The notes beneath the pieces are model-generated. The model searched no databases. It saw only the letters and a list, made by a program, of their open reading frames with translations, and was not told where the DNA came from. Made by a program: the position numbers and the translations under genes. Of a stretch of 64,000 nucleotides of DNA, positions 17,118-26,006 are shown in pieces. This DNA comes from Ochrobactrum sp. CM-21-5 (GTDB taxonomy: Bacteria > Pseudomonadota > Alphaproteobacteria > Rhizobiales > Rhizobiaceae). The first letter of the stretch is position 1. Every line of letters starts with the position of its first letter. The DNA is taken from assembly GCF_014253075.1 (NCBI RefSeq), contig NZ_JACLZJ010000003.1:434001-498000 (forward strand), read 5' to 3'.

Positions 17118-17867
17118 TCAGAGGCCGTGTCCGCCGTCAATTGTAACTATCGAACCCGTCATATAACGGCTGGCATCGGAAGCCAGCATGAGTACGACCC
17201 CGTCGAGATCCTGCGGCTCGCCGAGGCGGCGCATCGGGTTACGTCCCTTGAAATAGCCCGCCGCTGGACCCGCCAATTGTTCCTCATTAATTCGCGTGGG
17301 AAACCATCCCGGAGAGATTGCATTGACCCGAATGTCGTGAGCAGCCCATTCGAGCGCAAGCGCGCGCGTCATCTGGGTCACGCATGCCTTGGACATGGAA
17401 TAGGCGGCAGCTCCCTTTTGCGGACGCTCGCCGAGAATGCTCGTCGTGTTGACGATTGTGCCGCCCTCGCCGCGCTCGATCATGCGTCGCGCCGCTTCCT
17501 GCGCCACGAAGAACGCACCGGCTACATTCACCTCGAAAATATGTTCGAGCATGTCGTGCGTTGTATCGAGCGCCCGCGCCATATGGGCCACGCCCGCATT
17601 ATTGAAAAGCGTCGTGATCGGGCCGAAATGGCGCTCCCCTTGGTCAAAGGCCCGTGCGATGTCATCGGGATGGGTTACATCTGCCATGATTTCCAGCACT
17701 TCGCCGCCTGAAGGGCAAATGATTTCACCCTCATGCGTGCGCGAAATCGAGATGACGCGCGCACCGTGCCCGGCGAGCACGTGAACCATGCGAAGTCCAA
17801 GTCCAGAGGACCCACCCGTCACTGCAACGACCTTATCTCGAACGGAGAAAAGCTGATCGTCAGCCAT
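17118..17867 (-). CDS. SDR-family NAD(P)-dependent oxidoreductase
   Basis: The 249-residue classical short-chain dehydrogenase has the cofactor loop VTGGSSGLGLRMVHVLA (residues 15-31), FNNAGVAHM, the catalytic Ser in VNTTSILGER, the YSMSK Tyr-Lys pair (YxxxK) and VNAISPGWFPT. The substrate is unknown; such enzymes reduce 3-oxoacyl or sugar-type carbonyls. The ATG at 17867 has GAGGGA 5 bases upstream, while an in-frame start at 17963 has none. It is divergent from the glutamine-amidotransferase gene. Confidence 0.88.
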   Translation of the reverse strand: MADDQLFSVRDKVVAVTGGSSGLGLRMVHVLAGHGARVISISRTHEGEIICPSGGEVLEIMADVTHPDDIARAFDQGERHFGPITTLFNNAGVAHMARALDTTHDMLEHIFEVNVAGAFFVAQEAARRMIERGEGGTIVNTTSILGERPQKGAAAYSMSKACVTQMTRALALEWAAHDIRVNAISPGWFPTRINEEQLAGPAAGYFKGRNPMRRLGEPQDLDGVVLMLASDASRYMTGSIVTIDGGHGL

Positions 17868-18080
17868 CAAATCCCTCAACTGCCAACCTCTCTTGCTCCT
17901 TATGCGCGCAGAACCTAGGTGTTTAGTCCCCGCATTTGAACTATTGATAGATGCAAAAATCACCGCAAATCAAGACAATACACAGAAAGTGCTCTCCTGC
18001 AGGCCAGGTGCGGCACAGCTTCGTGATTGCACAGGCCATTGCGCGGCAGTATGAAACAACGCACATGAAGGCTGAAATTC

Positions 18081-18860
18081 GTGGATCGAAACATTATGCC
18101 GAAATCTTCTCGCCCTCTCGTCGCCGTTCCAACCGACGTCAAGCCATTCGAAAACTACATCTGGCATGCCGCACCGGAACAATATCTCGCGGCAGCCACG
18201 GATGTAGCGGGCGTTACGCCGCTTCTCGTGCCCAGTTTCGGCGACAAGATGGATATTAATGCCATTCTGGACGCCGTGGACGGCGTGCTCGTTACCGGAT
18301 CGAAATCCAATGTTCATCCCGCTCTCTATGGCATCGAACCGAGTGCGGCGTTCGAACCCTATGACAATGCCCGCGATGCCACTTCATTGCCGCTCCTGCG
18401 GGCTGCCGTTGACAAGGGTGTCCCGGTTCTGGCCATCTGCCGGGGGCTTCAGGAACTGAACGTGGCACTGGGCGGAACGCTCGCCACGGAAATTCAGGAG
18501 CTGGAAGGCCGCATGGACCACCGTGCACCTCAATCCGAAAGTCAGGCCGAACGGTTTTCGATCCAGCATCCAGTGAAGCTCAAGCCGAACTCCTGCCTTG
18601 CGGATATTCTCAAGGAAGACAGTGTACGGGTAAACTCGGTTCACCGTCAGGCCATCGACAAGCTCGCTCCCCGTCTGGAGATCGAAGCCCTGGCGGAAGA
18701 CGGAACGATCGAGGCAGTCTCTGTCAAGAACGCCAGGGACTTCGTGGTCGGCGTGCAATGGCACCCGGAGTACTGGGTCACATCCGATACCTCGTCGCGC
18801 AGGATTTTCGAAGCGTTCGGCGAGGCCGTACGCCAGCATAAGGCGCAGCGCACAGCCTGA
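18081..18860 (+). CDS. Gamma-glutamyl-gamma-aminobutyrate hydrolase (PuuD-like class I amidotransferase)
   Basis: The 259-residue protein carries the class I glutamine-amidotransferase triad: nucleophile Cys in VLAICRGLQELNVALGG (about residue 118) and the His-Glu pair in VGVQWHPEYW (about 227). PuuD-type enzymes hydrolyse gamma-glutamyl-GABA in putrescine breakdown. The start is either the GTG at 18081 or the ATG at 18096, and neither has a strong ribosome-binding site. No other puu genes are nearby, so the substrate is an inference from family only. Confidence 0.85.
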   Translation: MDRNIMPKSSRPLVAVPTDVKPFENYIWHAAPEQYLAAATDVAGVTPLLVPSFGDKMDINAILDAVDGVLVTGSKSNVHPALYGIEPSAAFEPYDNARDATSLPLLRAAVDKGVPVLAICRGLQELNVALGGTLATEIQELEGRMDHRAPQSESQAERFSIQHPVKLKPNSCLADILKEDSVRVNSVHRQAIDKLAPRLEIEALAEDGTIEAVSVKNARDFVVGVQWHPEYWVTSDTSSRRIFEAFGEAVRQHKAQRTA

Positions 18861-18868
18861 CAGGCCGA

Positions 18869-19837
18869 CTACTTCTTCGTTACATGCACGGTTTCAGGCA
18901 CCGGCGTGAGGGCTGCGCCCGTGTCAAACCATGCAATCAGATTGTCGATGACAAGATCCGCCATGCCTTGACGTGTTTTCAGTGAAGCGGAGCCGATATG
19001 CGGCAGCAAAACCGTGTTTGGTGCATCGAGCAGCGCCTGCGGCACATGCGGCTCGTTCGCGAACACATCGAGACCGGCGGCCGCAATGGTGCCGTTTTTC
19101 AGGGCTTCGGCAAGCGCCTCCTCATCCACCACCGAACCGCGTCCGATATTTACCAGAACGCCATCCGGGCCAAGCGCCTTCAGCACCTCGGCATTGACCG
19201 CTCCGGCGGTTTCCGCACCACCAGGGGCGACCAGAATGAGCGTATCGACGACCTCGGCGAGCGCCTTGAGGCTCGCATGGTATTCATAGGCCACACCATC
19301 GACCTTGCGGCGATTATGGTAGGCGACCGGCAAGCCGAAAGCCTCGATGCGGTGCGCCACGGCCTTGCCGATACGGCCAAGCCCGAAAATACCGACCTTG
19401 CGCCCGCGTAATGACAGTTTGGAAAGCGGATAACCGCCCTCCTTTTCCCATTTCCCTGCTCGCAGATAGGCCTGGGACTTCGACAATTCGCGCACCGTAT
19501 CGATCAGCAGGCCAATTGTTGTATCCGCCACCTCTTCGGTTAGAACGTCGGGCGTGTTGGTAACCATCACATCCTTCGCGCCTGCATGCACGGCATCCAC
19601 CGCATCGTATCCGACACCGAAATTGCCGATGATTTCAAGGTTTGGAAGCGCATTGATCAATGCCGCGTCGACTTTGGACATGCTGGCGATGCCGCGCACG
19701 TCCTTCGCCCATCCGGCCTCCACCAGCGCCGCATCGCCACGCGGGATACGGCGTACATCAAACTCACCTGAAAGCCGCTGCACAGCATAATCGTTGAAAT
19801 TACCGAGCACAAGAATGGTCGTGTCGCGTTTTGTCAT
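18869..19837 (-). CDS. D-isomer-specific 2-hydroxyacid dehydrogenase (hydroxypyruvate/glyoxylate reductase type)
   Basis: The 322-residue protein has the NAD-binding signature VGIFGLGRIGKAVAHRIEAF (residues 148-167), catalytic Arg in NIGRGSVVDEEAL, Glu in ANEPHVPQ and His in LLPHIGSASLKTR. It resembles GhrB-like reductases that act on hydroxypyruvate, glyoxylate or gluconate. It lies 65 bases downstream of a LacI-type regulator on the same strand, so it is probably controlled by, and may form an operon with, that regulator. It ends 8 bases from the convergent amidotransferase gene. Confidence 0.9.
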   Translation of the reverse strand: MTKRDTTILVLGNFNDYAVQRLSGEFDVRRIPRGDAALVEAGWAKDVRGIASMSKVDAALINALPNLEIIGNFGVGYDAVDAVHAGAKDVMVTNTPDVLTEEVADTTIGLLIDTVRELSKSQAYLRAGKWEKEGGYPLSKLSLRGRKVGIFGLGRIGKAVAHRIEAFGLPVAYHNRRKVDGVAYEYHASLKALAEVVDTLILVAPGGAETAGAVNAEVLKALGPDGVLVNIGRGSVVDEEALAEALKNGTIAAAGLDVFANEPHVPQALLDAPNTVLLPHIGSASLKTRQGMADLVIDNLIAWFDTGAALTPVPETVHVTKK

Positions 19838-19902
19838 GGCAGCATTCCTCAGTTCAAGCAGGATCAGCGGGGCGGACCCGCGGCCTGCCCCATGAAGAAA
19901 AA

Positions 19903-20922
19903 TCAGGGATGTTTCGGTTTTGAGGTGGACTGCCGGATATGCAACTCCGGTTTGATCAGTTCTTGCCCGGAGGAGACGTCAACGCCGTTCAACTGATCGA
20001 GCAGCGCACGCGCCGCCCTGCGCCCTACTTCCCGCTGGCCATTCCAGACCGTCGTGAGGGCGGGCGTTGCAATCGCCGCTTCCTCAAGATCGTCATAACC
20101 GGTGACGGAAATATCCTCGCCCGGAACCAGTCCGGCACGTGCAATGCCGTTCATCAGGCCGATGGCTGTCAGATCGTTCCAGCAGACGGCAGCGGTCGGC
20201 TTGTCTTTCAGGGCCAGAAATTGCGGCGCAACTTCAAAGCCGCCCTGCTTGGTCCGCGGTCCAGAAATGCGCCACTCCGGCCTCACTTCCAGTCCGGCCT
20301 TGTCCATCGCCTGCAAATAGCCGCGATAGCGGTCACGTCCGGTCGATGTCTGATCCGTACCACCGACCATGGCGATGCGCGTATGACCGAGAGAAATCAG
20401 ATGATTCGTGGCAAGACCGATCCCGTAGGCATCATCACCGCGGAAAACCGGGGCGTGAACACCTTCGACGCTACGCGCGATCAACACGACCGGCAGGCCA
20501 TTGTCTTCCGCCAGTTGAATATCTTCAGGCGGCGTGCCGATGGCCGGCGACATGATGACCCCGTCCGCGCCAAGCTGCAAAAGCGTATCCATGAAGGTCC
20601 GCTGCTTTTCGAGCTGGTCGTAATGATTGGAAAGAATGAAGGTTTGCCGCGAACGGTCGAGTTCCGTTTCGATGGACCTGAGGATTTCTGCAAAAAACGG
20701 GTTCATGATGTCGTGCACCACGACCCCCACGATACCGGAGCGCGATGTTCGCAGGCTCGCCGCGCGGCGGTTATAGATATAACCGATGGCGCGGGCATGC
20801 TCCTTGATTTTCTCGCGGGTCTGGTCGGCAACAAGAGGGCTGTCGCGCAACGCCAGCGAAACAGTGGCCGTCGAAACACCGAGCGCGTCAGCGATGGTCG
20901 AGAGCTTGATTTTCTGGGCCAA
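19903..20922 (-). CDS. LacI-family transcriptional regulator
   Basis: The 339-residue protein has an N-terminal helix-turn-helix KLSTIADALGVSTATVSLAL, a hinge helix with RRAASLRTSRSGIVGVVV, and a periplasmic-binding-protein-like effector domain. I set the start at the TTG at 20922: GGGGAGG sits 4 bases upstream and the protein begins right at the DNA-binding domain. A start at 21021 would add 33 residues absent from LacI proteins. The likely target is the hydroxyacid dehydrogenase just downstream, with a sugar or sugar acid as effector. Confidence 0.9.
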   Translation of the reverse strand: MAQKIKLSTIADALGVSTATVSLALRDSPLVADQTREKIKEHARAIGYIYNRRAASLRTSRSGIVGVVVHDIMNPFFAEILRSIETELDRSRQTFILSNHYDQLEKQRTFMDTLLQLGADGVIMSPAIGTPPEDIQLAEDNGLPVVLIARSVEGVHAPVFRGDDAYGIGLATNHLISLGHTRIAMVGGTDQTSTGRDRYRGYLQAMDKAGLEVRPEWRISGPRTKQGGFEVAPQFLALKDKPTAAVCWNDLTAIGLMNGIARAGLVPGEDISVTGYDDLEEAAIATPALTTVWNGQREVGRRAARALLDQLNGVDVSSGQELIKPELHIRQSTSKPKHP

Positions 20923-20986
20923 GTCGCCTCCCCAAATGGTCCATGCCGCAATCGGAAAACGCGGTCTGTACCCCGCAAAGAGGCGC

Positions 20987-21009
20987 AACCGTTCATCCTG
21001 CGAACGGTT
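20987..21009 (-). promoter_or_regulatory. Inverted repeat before the LacI-type gene
   Basis: AACCGTTC (20987-20994) mirrors GAACGGTT (21002-21009) with a 7-base spacer. It lies 65 bases upstream of the LacI start and 58 bases beyond the MarR stop, so it could be an operator for the LacI-type protein or a terminator hairpin of marR. No clear T-run follows. Confidence 0.45.
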
Positions 21010-21066
21010 ATGCCATTGCAATTATTGAATTGGAAGTTTTTTCGATATGGTTTGATGACGATGCGC

Positions 21067-21558
21067 TTATTCGGCGTCGTCATCCTCAGGCTGTTCTGTT
21101 TCGGGCTCATCAACAAGACGAGCCGCACCGAGCAGGGCAAGCGCGCCCTCCATCCGGTTCAACATTTTCAGAAAAGCTTTGCGCTCTTTCTTGTCGAGCC
21201 CTTTCAGCATGTCCTTTTCCGTTTTACGGATGGATTTCTCGATAGCCTTGATCGTCTCAAGTCCGGTCTGAGTCAGATAGATATGAGACTGGCGCTGGTC
21301 AGTTTCAGAAGCCCGCTTGGTCACGAAGCCCTGACTTTGAAGGCGCGCTATGGTCTTCGTGATCGTCGGCGGGCGCACGCCCAGACGTTGGGCGAGGACA
21401 CCCGGCGTCAGCCCGTCATCGGCGGCCAATTGCAGCATGACCGCATCCTGTCCTGCATAAAGCCCCAGTTCCAGGAGCCGTGTGGCCAACACGGTTCGCG
21501 TCAGGCGCGCCACGGATTGCAGCCGGTAAAGCACGGCCGCCTTGTTGTCCTTACTCAT
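21067..21558 (-). CDS. MarR-family transcriptional regulator
   Basis: The 163-residue protein has the MarR winged helix: LTPGVLAQRLGVRPPTITKTIARLQSQGFV (recognition region about residues 50-80) and the wing TDQRQSHIYLTQTG. The C-terminus is acidic (EPETEQPEDDDAE). The ATG at 21558 has GAGG 5 bases upstream; a GTG two codons earlier is possible. It is divergent from the creatininase-family gene, and a perfect 12-bp palindrome lies between them, which fits autoregulation and control of the neighbour. Confidence 0.9.
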   Translation of the reverse strand: MSKDNKAAVLYRLQSVARLTRTVLATRLLELGLYAGQDAVMLQLAADDGLTPGVLAQRLGVRPPTITKTIARLQSQGFVTKRASETDQRQSHIYLTQTGLETIKAIEKSIRKTEKDMLKGLDKKERKAFLKMLNRMEGALALLGAARLVDEPETEQPEDDDAE

Positions 21559-21594
21559 TGCCACCTCGCCAATTGTCGTTTGATCGACACGCCC

Positions 21595-21606
21595 ACTTTA
21601 TAAAGT
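21595..21606. promoter_or_regulatory. Perfect palindrome, candidate MarR operator
   Basis: ACTTTATAAAGT is a perfect 12-bp palindrome, 36 bases upstream of the MarR start and 100 bases upstream of the divergent creatininase-like gene. Its AT-rich two-fold symmetry is typical of MarR-family binding sites. Confidence 0.55.
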
Positions 21607-21705
21607 AAAATATTGTCCGGCTTATGAAACGACAAGCACTTGTTGCTGTCTTGGCTAACGGGCGTTAGGTTTACAGGTCCATTGGAAAAACAAAGCGAGG
21701 GAAAC

Positions 21706-22488
21706 ATGACGGAACTGCGCGACCAGAACAGCGATATGATTGTCGTCCTGCCGCTTGGCGCACACGAACAGCATGGGCCTCATCTGCCGTTTGAAACGGA
21801 CACGATCATTGTGGAAGGTATTATCGCGCGCGTCAGCGATGCGATGCCAGCCGAACTCAACGTCAACTTTCTGCCCGCCCAGCCGGTTGGCTATTCAGTC
21901 GAGCATATGGATACGAAAGGCACGCAGAGCCTTGCCTTTTCGGAAGCTGTCAATCAGTGGATCGGCATGGGCGAAAATCTGCATGCAGGCGGCATTCGCA
22001 AGCTGGTGATGCTCAACGCCCATGGCGGCAATTCACCACTGATGACGATTGTGGCGTCCGAGCTGCGCACGCGGCTCGACATGCTGGCGGTGGCGACAAG
22101 CTGGACGCGTTTCGGCTTGCCGGAAGGCTTGATAACACCGGAAGAAAAGGCGCTCGACATCCATGGCGGCTTCATCGAAACCTCGGTCATGCTGGCGCTG
22201 CGTCCCGATCTCGTGGACATGACGAAGGCTCGCAATTTTCCCAATGCCCAGTCTCGCTTTGCGCAAGAGTTCAAATATCTACGCGCCTATGGGCCGCACG
22301 CTTTCGGCTGGAAGATGCACGACCTGAACGCCGATGGGGTTGCGGGGAACGCCGCAGCGGCAACGGCGGAAGCCGGAGAAAAGCTGCTCGCCAATGCTGT
22401 TTCCGGTTTCATCGACTTGCTGCGCGACGTCGATCGTTTCAACCTTGCGCGTTTCGAATCGCCAGCCCTTGCCAGTCAGGCAAACTGA
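21706..22488 (+). CDS. Creatininase-family amidohydrolase
   Basis: The 260-residue protein carries the creatininase metal site: EQHGPHLPFETDT (about residues 20-32), the VNAHGGN-type motif MLNAHGGNSPL (about 104) and DIHGGFIETSVML (about 150). Family members are zinc or manganese amidohydrolases acting on creatinine, formamidopyrimidines or mycofactocin peptides; the substrate here is unknown. The ATG at 21706 has GCGAGGG 4 bases upstream. The N-terminus is shorter than usual for the family by about 10-20 residues. A MarR regulator is divergent. Confidence 0.88.
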   Translation: MTELRDQNSDMIVVLPLGAHEQHGPHLPFETDTIIVEGIIARVSDAMPAELNVNFLPAQPVGYSVEHMDTKGTQSLAFSEAVNQWIGMGENLHAGGIRKLVMLNAHGGNSPLMTIVASELRTRLDMLAVATSWTRFGLPEGLITPEEKALDIHGGFIETSVMLALRPDLVDMTKARNFPNAQSRFAQEFKYLRAYGPHAFGWKMHDLNADGVAGNAAAATAEAGEKLLANAVSGFIDLLRDVDRFNLARFESPALASQAN

Positions 22489-22523
22489 CAGTCTCCGCGC
22501 TGGCGCGAATGTGATCGAACAGA

Positions 22524-22543
22524 TGTAATATTATAGCATTGCA
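22524..22543. promoter_or_regulatory. Zur-box-like imperfect palindrome
   Basis: TGTAATATTATAGCATTGCA (22524-22543) is an imperfect palindrome (7 of 10 half-site positions symmetric) with the AAT..TATA..ATT layout of alphaproteobacterial zinc-uptake-regulator sites. It lies 110 bases before a COG0523 gene, a classic member of zinc-starvation regulons. Confidence 0.5.
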
Positions 22544-22651
22544 TATAGCATTCGAACTGGCCTTCCCCTATATGAATTGTCCGATCCGAGGTCTCGGCAT
22601 TGCACCGCTTTGCGCTGGCCGATCCGGGGCCGCAACTCCAAGAGGCACACC

Positions 22652-23782
22652 ATGAGCCAAGCTGAGGCAACAGCGACCACTGAAGCTGGCCGCATTCCAG
22701 TTACCGTTTTGACCGGATATCTGGGCTCGGGGAAAACCACCCTCCTCAACCGCATCCTGACGGAAAATCACGGCAAGCGTTATGCCGTCATCGTCAATGA
22801 GTTTGGCGAGATCGGCATAGACAACGACCTGATCGTCGAATCGGACGAAGAAATCTACGAAATGAACAATGGCTGCATCTGCTGCACCGTACGCGGGGAT
22901 CTCATCCGCGTGGTGGAAGGCCTCATGCGTCGTCCGGGCCGCTTCGATGCCATCGTTGTCGAAACCACCGGGCTTGCCGATCCGGTTCCGGTCGCCCAGA
23001 CCTTCTTCATGGACGATGACGTGCGCGCCAAGACCGGCCTCGATGCTGTCGTGGCCCTTGTCGATGCCAAGCATCTGCCGCTACGCCTGAAGGATAGCCG
23101 TGAAGCGGAAGACCAGATAGCCTTTGCCGACGTGGTGCTGGTCAACAAGACCGATCTCGTGACGCCGGAAGAGCTGGCGACCGTCGAGGCGACGGTGCGC
23201 GCCATCAATCCGCACGCAATCATCCACCGCACCGAACGCGCGTCGATTGCGCTCGACCGGGTGCTGGACCGTGGCGCCTTCGACCTGAAGCGCGTTCTGG
23301 ACAACGATCCGCATTTCCTCGATCACGATCATCCAGATCACATTTGCGGACCGGATTGCGATCACGATCACGATCACCACCACGACCATCATCACCATTC
23401 GCATAGTCATGATCATCACGACCACAACCATGTTTGCGGCCCGGACTGCGATCATGATCACGAACATGCCTCACCCATCCATGACGTGACGGTGAAGTCC
23501 GTTTCGCTCAGGGCTGGCGAAATCGATCCGGCCAAGTTCTTCCCCTGGATTCAAAACATCACCCAGACACAGGGGCCGAACATTCTGCGTCTCAAGGGTA
23601 TCATCGCGTTCAAGGATGATCCGGATCGATATGTGGTTCAGGGCGTGCACATGATCATCGAAGGCGACCATCAGCGCGCATGGAAACCGGAAGAAAGGCA
23701 CGAAAGCCGTCTTGTCTTCATCGGACGTGAACTCGATGCGGCTGCATTGAAAGCCGACTTCGAAAACTGCCAAGCCAATTAA
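22652..23782 (+). CDS. COG0523/CobW-family GTP-dependent metal chaperone, His-rich
   Basis: The 376-residue G3E GTPase has Walker [14 protein letters not shown] (residues 23-35), the metal-binding [13 protein letters not shown] (CxCC, about 75), ETTGLADP and NKTDLV. Residues 232-276 are an extreme His/Asp insertion with two copies of a CGPDCDHDH unit, followed by the CobW C-terminal domain. Such proteins pass zinc to client enzymes during zinc shortage. The ATG at 22652 has AGAGG upstream. A Zur-like box precedes it and a WD40 gene follows after 13 bases. Confidence 0.92.
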   Translation: MSQAEATATTEAGRIPVTVLTGYLGSGKTTLLNRILTENHGKRYAVIVNEFGEIGIDNDLIVESDEEIYEMNNGCICCTVRGDLIRVVEGLMRRPGRFDAIVVETTGLADPVPVAQTFFMDDDVRAKTGLDAVVALVDAKHLPLRLKDSREAEDQIAFADVVLVNKTDLVTPEELATVEATVRAINPHAIIHRTERASIALDRVLDRGAFDLKRVLDNDPHFLDHDHPDHICGPDCDHDHDHHHDHHHHSHSHDHHDHNHVCGPDCDHDHEHASPIHDVTVKSVSLRAGEIDPAKFFPWIQNITQTQGPNILRLKGIIAFKDDPDRYVVQGVHMIIEGDHQRAWKPEERHESRLVFIGRELDAAALKADFENCQAN

Positions 23783-23795
23783 AAATCGGAAACCG

Positions 23796-24770
23796 ATGCC
23801 CACAGTCGCACCGCTCGACCTTGAAGGTCATTGTCTCTATGCACGTTTTATTGACGGCATGCCTTTCTTTGCTCTGGCCGATGGAACTGTCCATCGGCTG
23901 GACGACGGCCATCAGGTTAGCACCGTCCATAACGGATTGCTGAGCGCTACGCTCACGACCGATAGCAAGGCGCTTGTCACTGGTGGCGAAGATGGCCGCG
24001 TCTGCCGTATCGATACCAATGGCACGGTAACGGAACTTGCAAAAGTCCCGCGCAAATGGATGACGGCTGTAGCCGCCGGCCCCGGTGGAACCGTTGGCTT
24101 TGCCTCTGGGCGCACTGCATGGGTTCGCACCTCTGATGGCAAGGTGCAGGAATTCACGCAGGAGCGCAGTGTCGAAGGCATTGCCTTTGCACCCAAAGGC
24201 CAGCGCCTTGCGATTGCCCGCTATAACGGAGCGACGCTGATCTGGACCGGCACAGCGACAAAACCCGTCGAACTGGAATGGAAGGGCGCACATATCGGCG
24301 TCACGTTCTCGCCGGACGGCCGCTTCCTCATCACGTCGATGCAGGAAAATGCGCTGCATGGCTGGCGCCTGGAAGATAATCGCCACATGCGCATGACCGG
24401 CTATCCCGCCAAGGTGAAGGACTGGTCCTGGAGCGCCAAGGCCAAGTGGCTTGCCACGTCCGGCGCACCGGCCGCGATCGTCTGGCCATTTTCGGGCAAG
24501 GACGGCCCGATGGGCAAGCCGCCTCTGGAACTGGGCCTGCGTGGCGACAGCATGGTCACCGCCGTTGCCTGCCATCCGGCCGAAGACATTGCGGCCATCG
24601 GCTACAATGACGGCATGATCCTGATCGTGCGCCTTGCCGACAGCAAGGAAGTCCTGCTGCGCCGCCCTGGCAAAGGTGCAATCTCCAGCATGGGCTGGGA
24701 CGATCACGGACATCGCCTCGCGTTCGGCTCGGAGGCCGGAGACTGCGGCGTGGTTTCATTGCAGGAGTAG
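23796..24770 (+). CDS. WD40 beta-propeller protein
   Basis: The 324-residue protein is made of about seven beta-propeller blades with recurring segments such as LVTGGEDGRVCRI, GVTFSPDGRFLITS and AIGYNDGMILIVRL. There is no signal peptide, so it is cytoplasmic. It starts 13 bases after the COG0523 GTPase and surely shares its message, which suggests a role in zinc delivery, perhaps as a scaffold. The function is not established to my knowledge. Confidence 0.85.
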   Translation: MPTVAPLDLEGHCLYARFIDGMPFFALADGTVHRLDDGHQVSTVHNGLLSATLTTDSKALVTGGEDGRVCRIDTNGTVTELAKVPRKWMTAVAAGPGGTVGFASGRTAWVRTSDGKVQEFTQERSVEGIAFAPKGQRLAIARYNGATLIWTGTATKPVELEWKGAHIGVTFSPDGRFLITSMQENALHGWRLEDNRHMRMTGYPAKVKDWSWSAKAKWLATSGAPAAIVWPFSGKDGPMGKPPLELGLRGDSMVTAVACHPAEDIAAIGYNDGMILIVRLADSKEVLLRRPGKGAISSMGWDDHGHRLAFGSEAGDCGVVSLQE

Positions 24771-24852
24771 GAAGCGGATGCAGCGGCCTGTCGGCGGCGA
24801 CACCTAATTGATGTGCGCCGCAAAATTTTTCGAGCTCCTATTCCCTTCTTCG

Positions 24853-25731
24853 TCACTTGGCTTTCATAGAAACCGCCGGAGCACCGTCCGGTCCAAGCGA
24901 TGCCACCCACTGACTGATCGCCGCAGCATCCTTATCGCCCAACATATGATCCGCATCGATCATGCGCGCATCGACACGTGCACCACTGGAACGCAGAAGC
25001 GCAGAAAGCGCGGGGGCGAATGGTGAATAAAGCTTGTCGTCCTCACCCGTGATGGTCAGAACACGCGCCTTGCCAAGATTGGCCACCGGCACATTGTCCA
25101 GCACCGGCATGGAACGCATCAGCACAGCCCGCTTCACCAGATCCGGATGCAGCATCATGGTTGCCGCCAGTAGATTGGCGCCGTTGGAATAGCCCACGAA
25201 AGTCGCGTGCGTGAGATCGAGATCTTTTTCGTCCGCAAGGCGCGTCAGGAAAGTCACGAAGGCACTGGCTTCAAGCCTGACGTCCTTCTGGTCGAATTTC
25301 ACCGGCGAAATGCGGCGATACCAACGCGTGCCGCCATCCTGCATCACCCGACCGCGAATGCCCAGCAATGTGGCGCGCGGCCATATCTTGGAAGCCAGCG
25401 GCACGAGGCTCGTTTCATTGCCGCCGGAACCATGCAACAGGATGACAAGCTCGTTCGAAGCATTGTCCGGCTTGTAAAAACGATGGATGAACTGCTTGCT
25501 CCGCGAAAAATTTTGCTCAGGTGTCGGATCCATATCCATTTTCTTGTCGCGCATCGTTACGCCTTCGCCCAGCTTGGGCGCACCCTGCTCTTCTTTCATC
25601 GACGCGGCAATGCTGCTTAGGGCCTTGCCCTGACCTTTCGTCGCCAGGGGCTGCCCTTCGGCCAGAACTGAGCCCGCCGTAACAGTCAATACAGCTGCCG
25701 CTATAGCGGCAATAAACATGTTCTTTACCAT
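24853..25731 (-). CDS. Secreted alpha/beta-hydrolase (phospholipase/carboxylesterase type)
   Basis: The 292-residue protein has a signal peptide (MVKNMFIAAIAAAVLTVTAG, cleavage near VLAEG). After a linker it has an esterase domain: LVILLHGSGGNETSLV (oxyanion region), GYSNGANLLAATM (nucleophile Ser) and a late ITGEDDKLYSP / DADHMLGDKD pair that supplies Asp and His. It resembles the PF02230 carboxylesterases, which are usually cytoplasmic; a periplasmic form is less common. The substrate is unknown. Confidence 0.82.
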   Translation of the reverse strand: MVKNMFIAAIAAAVLTVTAGSVLAEGQPLATKGQGKALSSIAASMKEEQGAPKLGEGVTMRDKKMDMDPTPEQNFSRSKQFIHRFYKPDNASNELVILLHGSGGNETSLVPLASKIWPRATLLGIRGRVMQDGGTRWYRRISPVKFDQKDVRLEASAFVTFLTRLADEKDLDLTHATFVGYSNGANLLAATMMLHPDLVKRAVLMRSMPVLDNVPVANLGKARVLTITGEDDKLYSPFAPALSALLRSSGARVDARMIDADHMLGDKDAAAISQWVASLGPDGAPAVSMKAK

Positions 25732-25868
25732 GATTTCAACATAGCCAATGAGACGTTAACGAAGGTTTGAAAGCGGCCGTTCCCCGATACTTTCGACAAC
25801 CCCGGAATGATGAATGTAATCTCCTTAGCAGAAGAGTTTTAGCAAGAATGTGGCGATAAGCACGAAAA

Positions 25869-25883
25869 GTTACACGGTGTAAC
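25869..25883. promoter_or_regulatory. Palindrome between the esterase and msrP genes
   Basis: GTTACACGGTGTAAC is a perfect 7-bp inverted repeat around one base, followed closely by another half-like GTGTTAC (25888-25894). It lies 138 bases from each of the divergent start codons, in a 275-base gap. TetR-type sites often look like this. Confidence 0.5.
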
Positions 25884-26006
25884 AATTGTGTTACGCTATA
25901 TCTAACTATCAACAATGCGTGAGACATATTCAGGCGGCAAAAAATCCACGTTTTTGACGCGTTTAGCCGGAAACTGAGGTATTATACTGACGAATGGATT
26001 ACGGAT

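Noticed and set aside
23335..23472. The CAC/GAT-rich stretch as a CRISPR-like or tandem DNA repeat
   Set aside because: The repetition comes from His/Asp codons in frame within the COG0523 gene; there are no spacers or exact repeat units at DNA level beyond the two CGPDCDHDH segments.
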